The position numbers and the translations under genes are program-made. Shown here one piece after another: positions 17,348-25,698 of a DNA stretch of 64,000 nt. Under the pieces are notes generated by a model that made no database searches, was not told the origin of the DNA, and was given only the letters and a program-made list of their open reading frames with translations. This DNA is from Rhodoplanes serenus. GTDB taxonomy: Bacteria; Pseudomonadota; Alphaproteobacteria; Rhizobiales; Xanthobacteraceae. The stretch covers positions 186,001 through 250,000 of the forward strand of contig WNKV01000003.1 of NCBI GenBank assembly GCA_009720755.1, in the 5' to 3' direction. Numbering within the stretch: the first letter of the stretch is position 1; every line of letters begins with the position of its first letter.

Positions 17348-17929
17348 ATGGCTCGCAAGTACGAGCTGAAGCGTCGCGCCATTCGCCAGGACGCGACGCG
17401 CCAGAAAATCGTATCGGCCGCGGTTGATCTGCATTGCAGCGTGGGACCGATGCGGACCAGTATCCTGGCCATCGCCGAGCGCGCCGGTGTGGAGCGCCCG
17501 ACCGTGTACCGGCATTTTCCGACCCTGGACGCGCTGCACGACGCGAGTGCGGCGCGGTTTCGAGCCGCCAACCCTTTTCCCGATCCCGGCCTGTGGAGCG
17601 AAATCGCCGATCCGGAAGCCCGGCTGCGGCGCGGGCTGAGCGAGATTTACGAGTTTTTCGACCGGCTCGCCCCGGCGCTGTGGAACATCCTGCGCGATAT
17701 CGAGGACACGCCGTCCTTGCAGCGGATCTGGGCCGAGCACGCCGCCGACTGGGACCGCATGCGCGAGACCCTGGCGGTCCCGTTCAACGGATCGGGCGTG
17801 CGGCGCGACCGTCTCGATGCGGCGCTGCGGCACGCCGTGGACTTCTTCGCCTGGCGGGCCTCGCGCCGCCATGGGCTGTCCAACGACGACATCGTCGACC
17901 TGATGGCCGGGATGGTGCGGGGCCTGTAA
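17348..17929 (+). CDS. TetR-family transcriptional regulator
   Basis: DNA-binding repressor with the N-terminal helix-turn-helix TSILAIAERAGVERPTVYRHFPTLDAL near residue 40 and a helical ligand-binding C-terminus. The frame extends to an ATG at 17279, but the internal ATG at 17348 (MARKYELKRR) gives the usual TetR N-terminus. Upstream is a short AT-richer region. No neighbour points to a target. Confidence 0.85.
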   Translation: MARKYELKRRAIRQDATRQKIVSAAVDLHCSVGPMRTSILAIAERAGVERPTVYRHFPTLDALHDASAARFRAANPFPDPGLWSEIADPEARLRRGLSEIYEFFDRLAPALWNILRDIEDTPSLQRIWAEHAADWDRMRETLAVPFNGSGVRRDRLDAALRHAVDFFAWRASRRHGLSNDDIVDLMAGMVRGL

Positions 17930-18074
17930 TCGGCGTCGCGTGCATCTTCGGCCGCGCCCATCGTTCGGCGAGGTGGCCCCGGCTCGCCGCCGGACTCTCG
18001 AGCCATGAGCCCGCGGGATCGACCGTCCTCGCCTTCAGGACGCCGCCGTCGGCGGCCCTCGGGGCGAGAGCCGA

Positions 18075-18158
18075 TCTCATACCGATGGCTGCTGATGTCG
18101 ACTCGTCGTGCCCGATCTTCGGCCGGAGGACGCAGTCCGAGAGTGCTGCCGTTGGTCT
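18075..18158. repeat. Direct repeat A, copy 1
   Basis: About 84 bp beginning TCTCATACCGATGGCTGC and ending GTTGGTCT; it recurs at 18308–18392 with only scattered changes. Shared internal text includes GATGTCGACTCGTCGTGCCC and TTCGGCCGGAGGACGCAG. Confidence 0.9.
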
Positions 18159-18178
18159 GATCTGGTCGGAGGTCGCGT

Positions 18179-18286
18179 GTCCCGGGCGGAGGCGCGACGC
18201 GCCGGAGACCCGGGACCCAGGGGCGGCGATTGCGGAGCTTGCGGCTCTGGGCCCCGGCTCGCGGCACTGCGCGCCGCGTCCGGGGC
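18179..18286. repeat. Two GC-rich hairpins in the repeat island
   Basis: First hairpin: GTCCCGGG (18179–18186) pairs CCCGGGAC (18209–18216), with an inner GGCGC-GAC-GCGCC stem. Second hairpin: GCCCCGG (18251–18257) pairs CCGGGGC (18280–18286). Both look like REP-type palindromes. Confidence 0.75.
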
Positions 18287-18307
18287 ACGAGGCCTCACGA
18301 CATGCTC

Positions 18308-18392
18308 TCTCATGCCGATGGCTGCTGATGTCGACTCGTCGTGCCCGACCTTCGGCCGGAGGACGCAGATCCGAGAATGCTGCCGTTGGTCT
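18308..18392. repeat. Direct repeat A, copy 2
   Basis: Second copy of the repeat at 18075–18158. It is one base longer, with CAGATCCGAGAATGCTGCC where copy 1 has CAGTCCGAGAGTGCTGCC. Confidence 0.9.
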
Positions 18393-18435
18393 CACACGAG
18401 ATCCGGGTGATCGACGAGAGCGGAATCCGATTCCA

Positions 18436-18518
18436 CTGGATCGGGCTCCGCTCTCGAAGGCCTTGGTCGATCGCATTTTCGACGGCGAACCGGAGTCCGC
18501 TTCGCCGGAAAATGCTCT
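18436..18518. repeat. 83-bp dispersed repeat D, copy 2
   Basis: Ungapped partner of 7956–8038 (60 of 83 identical by hand count). The core TTTTCGACGGCGAACCGG is better preserved here and resembles repeats known from Bradyrhizobium-type genomes. Confidence 0.7.
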
Positions 18519-18520
18519 CG

Positions 18521-18638
18521 ATGGTCATTCCGGAAGCCGCGAAGCGGCGATCCGGACCCAGCCGAGAACGTCGAGTTTGCCGCTGGATTCCGGGTTCGCG
18601 GCTTGGCCGCGCCCCGGAATGACGGCGCCCTGATCACC
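18521..18638. repeat. Palindromic intergenic repeat B, copy 1
   Basis: A 118-bp element from ATGGTCATTCCGGAAGCCGC to GCCCTGATCACC, closely matching 45242–45360. CATTCCGG near the left end and CCGGAATGA near the right end are inverted. It lies 11 bp beyond the phaB stop on the minus strand. The same element also stands beyond the last sulfur gene, so it may act as a shared 3' end. Confidence 0.85.
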
Positions 18639-18649
18639 CGACGACAAGA

Positions 18650-19384
18650 TCACATGTACTGGCCGCCGTTGGCGGCGATGTCGGCGCCGGTGATGTAGCC
18701 GGCGCTGTCGGAGGCGAGGAACGCGATGATGTCGGCGATCTCCTCGGGCGAGCCCAGCCGGCCGACCGGGATCAGCGGCAGGATCTTGGTGTCCATCACC
18801 TCCTTGGGCACCGACAGCACCATCTTGGTGCCGAGATAGCCGGGCGACACGGTGTTGACGGTGACGCCCTTGCGGCCGACCTCGAGGGCGAGCGACTTGG
18901 TGAAGCCGTACATGCCGGCCTTGGCGGCCGCATAGTTGGATTGGCCGAACTGGCCCTTGGCGCCGTTCATCGACGACACGTTGATGATGCGGCCCCAGTT
19001 GCGCTCCAGCATGCCCTCGATCACCTGCTTGGTCATGTTGAAGACCGAGTACAGGTTGGTGCGCAGCACGGCGTCCCAGTTCTCCTTGCTCATCTTGCGG
19101 AACATGGAGTCGCGGGTGATGCCGGCGTTGTTGACCAGCACGTCGACGGGACCGAGCTCCTTGGTGACCCGGGCGATGCACTCCTGGCAGGAGTCGAAGT
19201 CGGCGACGTCGACCTGGTAGGCCTTGAACTCGCGGCCTTCCTTCTTCTGGTTCTCCAGCCATTCGTCGACGATCTTGTTCCCCGGCGAGCAGGTGACCGC
19301 GACGCGGTACCCGGCAGCGTGCATCTTCACGCTGATCGACTCTCCCAGTCCCCCCATCCCGCCAGTGATGACAGCAACACGCAT
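18650..19384 (-). CDS. phaB: Acetoacetyl-CoA reductase
   Basis: NADPH-dependent short-chain dehydrogenase making (R)-3-hydroxybutyryl-CoA for polyhydroxybutyrate. It has TGGMGGLGES for cofactor, NNAGITRD, and the catalytic set in NVSSMNGAKGQFGQSNYAAAKAG (Ser, Tyr, Lys). The 244 residues and the SPGYLGTKMV motif fit PhaB rather than FabG. No phaA or phaC is in view. The ribosome site AGGAGGAATT stands before the ATG. Phasin at 34443 is a likely functional partner. Confidence 0.92.
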   Translation of the reverse strand: MRVAVITGGMGGLGESISVKMHAAGYRVAVTCSPGNKIVDEWLENQKKEGREFKAYQVDVADFDSCQECIARVTKELGPVDVLVNNAGITRDSMFRKMSKENWDAVLRTNLYSVFNMTKQVIEGMLERNWGRIINVSSMNGAKGQFGQSNYAAAKAGMYGFTKSLALEVGRKGVTVNTVSPGYLGTKMVLSVPKEVMDTKILPLIPVGRLGSPEEIADIIAFLASDSAGYITGADIAANGGQYM

Positions 19385-20010
19385 GGCCCGAATTCCTCCT
19401 GGTTTGAAATCGGCGTGACCTCGGTCGCGCCCCCGCTCGACAATCGGGATGATCGGCGATCGGGATGATCGTGCCTTCGTTGTCGGGTGCCGTTCGCACG
19501 GGCCCCGGCTTGTCGTCGGCGTTCATCCTCGCGTCGGCGCGCGTCTGCGGTGCCGGCGTTCGGACGTTGGGTGGCGCCGTCGGGGGTCGGACCGGCGCGC
19601 ACCGACAATGCAATTGCGATTATGACGGACGCGGGCGCGATCTTGGGCGATTGCGGCGCCTCTCGCAAGGTGCCGGTCCGGGCCGCGGCGCCGGTTTCGC
19701 GCGCCGACCCTGCGACCTGATCGCCCACATCCATTCCGCCGTCCCGGGCGTGCGGGGCCGGTGGGACGAGCCTCCGACACGCCACGGAACAATCACACGC
19801 AAAGCATCCGATGGTGGTCCGGTATCAGCGGTCGGGCGAGCCCCGGGCGAGCTGTTCGGCCGGGTGCGCGCGCCGCGTTCGATCCGCGTTTTTCTCCACC
19901 GTCGTATGCGCAGTCGACAACACGCCATTTACCCGGCTTCAAGCCTTCCTTTCGTACTAAGCCAAAAGGCTAGGGCTAGAAGCCTGGAACGCCGGAGTGG
20001 AGAACTGGAC
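19385..20010. other. Intergenic region between phaB and the chemoreceptor
   Basis: About 625 bp between two divergently oriented genes. It holds a perfect 13-bp direct repeat ATCGGGATGATCG at 19443–19455 and 19459–19471 (period 16), close to the phaB start and perhaps a regulator site. Otherwise nothing was recognised. Confidence 0.5.
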
Positions 20011-22041
20011 ATGCGAGGATTGCGTCTGCGGGTCGGCGCCAAGCTGGCCTTGTCGGCCATCGTGGCGATCGTCCTGGTGTCGGCCATGGTGGTGAACGTC
20101 GTGCTGGACGCGCGCCGCACCACCGCGGCGACCGAGTCGGCCCTGCGGAGGCAAAAGCTCGCTCAAGATGTCGGTCAGGCCCATGTCGATGTCGAGCGCA
20201 TGCGGGCGGCCTATCGGGCCATCAAGACGGCACGCGGGATGGATGAGGTCGATCAGGCGGTCGCCGCCTTCCGCACGCACGCCGCCGACGCGGCCGGCCA
20301 TCTCGCCGACATGCGCGCCGTGGTGAACCGACAAGAGAACCGCGATCGGCTCGACAAGGCGACCAGCCTGCTGCCGGCCTATCGCACTGCCGTCGACGAG
20401 ATTGCGGCGCAGCAACGTCGGATCTTCGAGCTGTGGGCGGCCCGGGACCAGGTGCTCGATGCCTGGAACAAGCGATTCGCCGCGTTTGTCGGCTCGCCCG
20501 CGCTGGCCGCCCAGCCGAACGCCGCGGGCGTCGAGGCGCTGGTGCGCGAAGCCGACTCGATCTCCAAGACGGCCCGCATCGTGTCCTGGCGCTACGACGC
20601 CACCGAGTCGACCGAACAGGCGGCCCGCATCCCGCCGCTCCAGAAGAAGGCCCAGGAAATGCTGCGGCGCGGGCGCGAGCAGATCGCCGACGACGGGCTG
20701 CTGGCTGCCCTCGATGGGCTGGAGGCCGAGCTCGGCCGCTTCACCGAGGTGATCGCTCGCACTGTCGAGGCGCGCTCGGCGCAGACCCGGGCGTTCGAGA
20801 CCCGGATGCAGCCGCTGGTGGCCGAGATGGACGGGCTGCTCGGCGCCGTCTCGGCATCCACCTCCGAGGTGGTGCGCGAGGAAGCCCGTCAGCTCATCAC
20901 CGGCATCGATCGCACGTCGGTGCTGTCGCTCGTGCTCGGCCTTCTGATCGTCGCCGTGATGATCGGCTCGGCGGTGTTCGGCGCGCTGAACATTGGCCGT
21001 CCGCTCCGTCGCGTCGGTGCCGTGCTGCATGACCTCGCCACGGGCGACCGGGCGGTCGAGATTCCCTACACGGCCCGCTTCGACGAGATCGGCGAGGCGG
21101 CCCGCGCGGCGGTCGCGTTCCGGGACAACCTGGTGCGGATCGACGAGCTGGAGGCGCAGCGCCGTCTCGACGAGCAGCGCACCGCGGAGGATCGCCACGC
21201 CACGCTGGCCCGGCTGGCCGGCGACTTCGAGGCGGCGATCGGGCCGATCGTCGAGCATGTCTCGGTGGCGGCCCGTGATCTGGAAGCGGCCGCCGGCGCC
21301 ATGGCAGGCACGGCGGAGACCACGCAGGGCCTGGCCGGCAGCGTCGCGTCGGCCTCCGAGCAGGCGTCCGCCAATGTCCAGAGCGTCGCCTCCGCCACCA
21401 ACCAGATGACCTCGTCCGTCGGCGAGATCGGCCGCCAGGTGCAGGAGGCGACGCGCATCGCCGGCCAGGCGGTCGCCGAGGCGCGCTCCACCGACGAGCG
21501 GATGACGGTCCTGTCGCAGTCGGCCGGCCGCATCGGCGACGTGGTGAAGCTGATCACCGCCATCGCCGAGCAGACCAACCTCTTGGCGCTCAACGCCACC
21601 ATCGAGGCGGCGCGGGCCGGGGAGGCCGGCAAGGGCTTCGCCGTGGTGGCCCAGGAGGTGAAGGCGCTGGCGGCCCAGACCGGCAAGGCGACGGGCGAGA
21701 TCTCGGGCCAGATCGCCGGGATGCAGGAGGCCACCCGCGACTCCGTCGAGGCCATCAAGGCGATCGGCGGCACCATCGGCCACATCGCCGAGATCGCTTC
21801 CTCGATCGCCGCCGCCATCGAGGAGCAGGGCGCCGCGACCGCCGAGATCGCCCGCAACGTCCACCAGGCCGCGCAGGGAACCGGGGAGGTCGCCCGCCAC
21901 ATCAGCAAGGTGAACGAGGGGGCCGGACAGACCGGCGCCGCCTCCGGCCGGGTGCTGGCCGAGGCCCAGGCGCTGGCCAAGGACGGCCAGCAGTTGCGCG
22001 ACGAGGTCGGCCGCTTCCTCGCCGCCGTGCGGGCCGCCTGA
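20011..22041 (+). CDS. Methyl-accepting chemotaxis protein
   Basis: A 676-residue transmembrane chemoreceptor. TM1 lies at residues 10–33 ([18 protein letters not shown]). A helical periplasmic sensor of about 265 residues follows, then TM2 near 305–328 ([20 protein letters not shown]). HAMP comes next ([10 protein letters not shown]...), and the cytoplasmic signalling domain has the hairpin tip [20 protein letters not shown]. The frame is open 180 codons further upstream, but the ATG at 20011 directly before TM1 is the natural start. It signals to a CheA/CheW array; the ligand is unknown. A terminator follows. Confidence 0.93.
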   Translation: MRGLRLRVGAKLALSAIVAIVLVSAMVVNVVLDARRTTAATESALRRQKLAQDVGQAHVDVERMRAAYRAIKTARGMDEVDQAVAAFRTHAADAAGHLADMRAVVNRQENRDRLDKATSLLPAYRTAVDEIAAQQRRIFELWAARDQVLDAWNKRFAAFVGSPALAAQPNAAGVEALVREADSISKTARIVSWRYDATESTEQAARIPPLQKKAQEMLRRGREQIADDGLLAALDGLEAELGRFTEVIARTVEARSAQTRAFETRMQPLVAEMDGLLGAVSASTSEVVREEARQLITGIDRTSVLSLVLGLLIVAVMIGSAVFGALNIGRPLRRVGAVLHDLATGDRAVEIPYTARFDEIGEAARAAVAFRDNLVRIDELEAQRRLDEQRTAEDRHATLARLAGDFEAAIGPIVEHVSVAARDLEAAAGAMAGTAETTQGLAGSVASASEQASANVQSVASATNQMTSSVGEIGRQVQEATRIAGQAVAEARSTDERMTVLSQSAGRIGDVVKLITAIAEQTNLLALNATIEAARAGEAGKGFAVVAQEVKALAAQTGKATGEISGQIAGMQEATRDSVEAIKAIGGTIGHIAEIASSIAAAIEEQGAATAEIARNVHQAAQGTGEVARHISKVNEGAGQTGAASGRVLAEAQALAKDGQQLRDEVGRFLAAVRAA

Positions 22042-22076
22042 GCGGCGCCACCTCGATCCCACAGGACGGACGGAAA

Positions 22077-22110
22077 GGGCGCCGAAAGGCGCCCTCTCTG
22101 CTTTCTGTCG
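22077..22110 (+). terminator. Rho-independent terminator of the chemoreceptor gene
   Basis: GGGCGCC-GAAA-GGCGCCC (22077–22094), a 7-bp stem with a GNRA loop, followed by pyrimidine-rich TCTCTGCTTTCTGTCG, 35 bp after the stop. Confidence 0.75.
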
Positions 22111-22187
22111 TTCGGCCGAAGCGCAGGGCTGTCCCGCCGACGGCCTCCACGCCACTGGCCGCTCGCCTCGGCGCCCGCCCTGTGCGG

Positions 22188-23219
22188 TCACTTCCCCCAG
22201 GTCAGGAACAGGCCGACATCGCCCGGCAAGCCGCCCGGGAAGTCGACGATGCGGGCCGTCAGGCCGAAGCCCTGCGGGCGCAGCTCGTCCTTCCAGCGCA
22301 GGAACACCCGGGCCGGCAGGCCACGCAGCGTCGCCGGCCACTCCGGGTCCGGCACGTTCACGGCGCGGCCGTGATCGGTGCACAGCTCGCACGGGAAGCG
22401 CAGCATCAGGTGCTCGGTCTCGCCCTTGCCGGCGGCGATCTGGGCCTCGTGCATCATCCGGTTCCAGGCCGCGTCGGTCAGCGCGGTCGCCAGCATCTCG
22501 GACACCTCGTGGTGCCGCTTCTCCTCCGCCTGGCGATGGACGTCGGAGCGCAGTGTCGACTCGTCCTTCTCGTGGCGCTCGACCAGCCCGCGGAAGCCGG
22601 CAGCCGATAGGGCGGGCGCCGCGGGTGAGCCGGCGACGGCCGGCGCGGCGTCCGCCGCCGTCGGGGCGGGCGGCTTGTCCTTCAGGCGGGCCTGGAGGGC
22701 GCTCAGATGCTCCGCGGCGGCCTGGATCGGATCGGGCTGGCGCTCGGCGGGCGGCGGCTCGGCCGCCTGGCCGTTGCCGGCGATCGCCCGGACCAGATCG
22801 GCGCGGCTGACGATGCCGACCATGCGGCCCTCGCGAACCACCGGCGCCCGCTTGATGTGGTTCTCGGCCAGCACGCCGGCGACGGCGACGATGTCGGCAT
22901 CGTCCGGCACGGTCGTGACCGGCTGATGCATCACGTCGCCGGCGGTGCGTAGATCCTTCTCCAGATCGGCGACGAACGCGGCGCTCAGCTCCTCGCCCTC
23001 GGCCAGCATGCGCAGCCACCAGTCGCGGCGCGCCTGCCGATCGCTCTCGTCGCGGGGAATGAGGTCGCCCTCGCTGACCATGCCGACCAGGGCGCCCGCT
23101 GCATCGACCACCGGCACAGCACTGATGCCCTTCTGGTGAAGGAGCTTGGCGATCGCCCGCACCGGCGTGTCCGGTGTCACGGTGATCACGGTTCGGGTCA
23201 TGATGTCGGCTGCTTTCAC
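22188..23219 (-). CDS. CBS-domain pair protein with extra C-terminal domain
   Basis: A 343-residue cytoplasmic protein. Two CBS motifs come first (residues 7–60, SAVPVVDAAGALVGMVSEGDL; 95–145, RAPVVREGRMVGIVSRADLV), a pair that usually senses adenine nucleotides. A Pro/Ala linker follows. The last 130 residues contain an acidic helical part (RHEKDESTLRSDVHRQAEEKRHHEV), FPCELCTDHGRAVN and PARVFLRWKDELRPQGFGL. This tail is known in Hyphomicrobiales but has no assigned function. Its C-x2-C could bind metal. Confidence 0.85.
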   Translation of the reverse strand: MKAADIMTRTVITVTPDTPVRAIAKLLHQKGISAVPVVDAAGALVGMVSEGDLIPRDESDRQARRDWWLRMLAEGEELSAAFVADLEKDLRTAGDVMHQPVTTVPDDADIVAVAGVLAENHIKRAPVVREGRMVGIVSRADLVRAIAGNGQAAEPPPAERQPDPIQAAAEHLSALQARLKDKPPAPTAADAAPAVAGSPAAPALSAAGFRGLVERHEKDESTLRSDVHRQAEEKRHHEVSEMLATALTDAAWNRMMHEAQIAAGKGETEHLMLRFPCELCTDHGRAVNVPDPEWPATLRGLPARVFLRWKDELRPQGFGLTARIVDFPGGLPGDVGLFLTWGK

Positions 23220-23481
23220 GGATGCTCGTCCTGTGTTCGCCGGCGGGCTCGGGCCGTCTCGCGGCCGCCGCCCTCCGGGACGGGCGGGACCGCGGCCGCG
23301 GGTGCGGCATCACGGCCGCAACCGCCATGGGACATCTCGGTCGGCCGGATGACTTTGACCTAGAGCAAGATTTTTGTGCGGCCAGCCGGTACGATAACCG
23401 CAGGCGGCGAGCATCCGCGCACAGACGCGGGTCGACAACGGCTCCAAGACCGCCCGGCCACCATTCTAGGGAGAGACAGCG

Positions 23482-24912
23482 GTGATGAAAGGAAGCAGCG
23501 TGCGCAATACGACGTGGGACGAGCTGGAGGTGGGCGCGTCCGCCTTCCTGGAACGGACCTGCACGGCGCAGGACATGTATCTGTTCGCGCACGTCTCTGG
23601 AAATCTCAATCCGATCACGCTGCCGAGTGGCGAAGATGCCGCCACCAAGGGTGAGCCGGTGGCGCCCTCGCTGTGGGTCGGCTCGCTGGTGTCGGCGGTT
23701 CTCGGCAACCTGCTGCCGGGGCCCGGCAGCGTCTACCGGGCCCAGAGCTTCAACTTCGTCGAGCGGGTGCGCGTCGGATCGCGCCTGCGCATCGAGGTGA
23801 AGTGCATCGAGAAGCGGGAAAAGCCGCTCGCCCTGTTCGAGACGACGGTGCGCGAGGCGGACGGTCATCTGGTGGTGCAGGGCATCGCCGAGGTCGACGC
23901 GCCGCTGACCACGATCGTCACCGAGGCCCACAATCTGCCGACCATCATTCTCGACGATCACGAGCATTTCGCGCCGCTGATCGCCGCCGCCAAGCGGCTG
24001 CCGCCGCTGCCGACCGCGGTGCTCGGCCCGGACGACCGCCACGCGCTCGGCGGCACCGTGCTGTCGGCCGAGGAGGGGCTGATCGTGCCGATCCTGATCG
24101 GCGACGGCGGCCGCATCCGCGCCGCCGCCAAGGACCTCGGTGTCGACATCGGCCGCTTCGAGATGATCGACGTCGGCGACGACCGCGAGGCGTCGAAGCG
24201 CGCCGTCGATCTCGTCAACACCGGGCGGGCCGCCGCCATCATGAAGGGCAATGTCGGGGCCGGCCCGATGCTCGCCGCGGTGATGAAGCGCGACGGCGGG
24301 CTGCGCACCGGGCGCAAGCTCAGCCACGCCTTCGTGCTCGACGTGCCGACCCTGGAGCAGCTCCTGTTCATCACCGACTGCGCCATCAACATCGCGCCCG
24401 ATCTCTCGACCAAGGTCGACATCGTGCAGAACGGCATCGATCTCGCCCGCGCCTGCGGCATCGAGACGCCGCGGGTGGGGGTGCTGTCGGCGGTGGAGAC
24501 CGTCAATCCCAACATCCCGTCGACGCTGGACGCGGCGGCGCTGTCCAAGATGGCCGAGCGCGGCCAGATCAAGGGCGGCATCGTCGACGGGCCGCTCGCC
24601 ATGGACAACGCCATGGACGTCACCGCGGCGCGCACCAAGGGCATCACGTCGCTGGTGGCCGGCCGGGCCGAGGTGCTGATCGTGCCCAATCTCGAGTCCG
24701 GCAACATGCTGGCCAAGGAGCTGACCTTCGTGGCGCGGGCCGAATCGGCCGGCCTCGTGGTCGGAGCGCGGGTGCCGATCATCCTCACCAGCCGGGCCGA
24801 CAACGACCGCGCCCGGCTCGTGTCCTGTGCGCTCGCCCAGCTCTACATCCATTGGAGCCGCACCGGCCGCTCCGCCTGCGCGCTGCCGGACGTGTCGCGG
24901 GCGGCCGAGTGA
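23482..24912 (+). CDS. MaoC hydratase–phosphate acetyltransferase fusion
   Basis: A 476-residue two-domain enzyme. The N-terminal 155 residues form a hotdog MaoC-like enoyl-CoA hydratase (SGNLNPIT in place of the usual hydratase D/H motif, then VGSLVSAVLGNLLPGPGSVY). Residues 160–470 form a phosphate acetyl/butyryltransferase (AIMKGNVGAGPMLAAVMKRDGG, ADNDRARLVSCALAQL). It probably handles acyl-CoA intermediates. The frequent partner, an acetate kinase, is not next to it here. Confidence 0.88.
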   Translation: MMKGSSVRNTTWDELEVGASAFLERTCTAQDMYLFAHVSGNLNPITLPSGEDAATKGEPVAPSLWVGSLVSAVLGNLLPGPGSVYRAQSFNFVERVRVGSRLRIEVKCIEKREKPLALFETTVREADGHLVVQGIAEVDAPLTTIVTEAHNLPTIILDDHEHFAPLIAAAKRLPPLPTAVLGPDDRHALGGTVLSAEEGLIVPILIGDGGRIRAAAKDLGVDIGRFEMIDVGDDREASKRAVDLVNTGRAAAIMKGNVGAGPMLAAVMKRDGGLRTGRKLSHAFVLDVPTLEQLLFITDCAINIAPDLSTKVDIVQNGIDLARACGIETPRVGVLSAVETVNPNIPSTLDAAALSKMAERGQIKGGIVDGPLAMDNAMDVTAARTKGITSLVAGRAEVLIVPNLESGNMLAKELTFVARAESAGLVVGARVPIILTSRADNDRARLVSCALAQLYIHWSRTGRSACALPDVSRAAE

Positions 24913-24987
24913 GCGGTCGCAACGCCGTCGCCGGATGAATCCGCGCGTCCTTCGGGACGCGCGTCCACACAACCGGAGGTTCATGAC

Positions 24988-25524
24988 GTGGCGCGCCCGG
25001 GCTTTGCCGGCGCGAACGGCGGAGGGTTGGTGCCGTCGCTCGATGCCGATCATCTGTTCTCGCGTCCCATGATGGACGCCGGCGTGCTCGCCCGCTGCGG
25101 CGAGCGGGCGCTGCAAACCATCGCGATCGCGGCCGATCACCTCGGCACCGCGCACGGGATGCGGCTGGAAGGGCAGCTCCGCCGCTGGGGCCAGGTCGGC
25201 GATCGTGTCTGCGCCTATGCGTTCGGCCCCGGCGCGCTGCCGATGGAGGCTCACGAATACGCCCTCGACGCGGTCCGCCGCACCGTCGGGGTGATCGACC
25301 GGGCCGGCGCGCCGGTCGGCGTGCTCGCGGCGCTCGGCGGCGAGCCGGCCGCCGCCGACAATGCCTTCGTGCTCGCCGAGCGGGCGTGGACCGAGCTGGT
25401 GGTCCAGACCATCGACTTTCAGCAGGATCTGCTCGAGCTGTGGGCCGCGGTGGTCGGCCAGTCGCTGACGGTCATCTCAGGCTGCACCGAGGATGCCGCC
25501 GGCCGCGGTCCGCGCCGCCGCTGA
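24988..25524 (+). CDS. Conserved-looking protein of unknown function
   Basis: A 178-residue helical protein starting at GTG 24988, with a GGAGG ribosome site eight bases upstream. It has no signal peptide or membrane helix. Segments such as RCGERALQTIAIAADHL, LEGQLRRWGQVGDR and RAWTELVVQTIDFQQDLLELWAAVV look like amphipathic helices of a phasin or scaffold, but no family is recognised. It is 75 bp downstream of the MaoC–PTA fusion on the same strand and could be its partner. Confidence 0.6.
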   Translation: MARPGFAGANGGGLVPSLDADHLFSRPMMDAGVLARCGERALQTIAIAADHLGTAHGMRLEGQLRRWGQVGDRVCAYAFGPGALPMEAHEYALDAVRRTVGVIDRAGAPVGVLAALGGEPAAADNAFVLAERAWTELVVQTIDFQQDLLELWAAVVGQSLTVISGCTEDAAGRGPRRR

Positions 25525-25698
25525 GCGAGGTCGCCGATCGCGGGCTGTTGTGGTGCAGCCCACGATGGTGTTTCGATGCTCGTTATGCGGTTCCCCTCTG
25601 CAGGTAAAAGCACTAGCTTGGCGCGCGCGTGGGTGCGGCGCCACCTATGCGGCGGAACCGAAGCCGTGGCGGGTTGCATGGGGCATCGAGGGGCCGGG

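Noticed and set aside
19957-25254. A 1,765-codon open frame on the minus strand
   Set aside because: It lies antisense to the chemoreceptor, MaoC–PTA and other well-supported genes; long antisense frames are expected at this GC content, and the translation is low-complexity His/Arg/Asp-rich.
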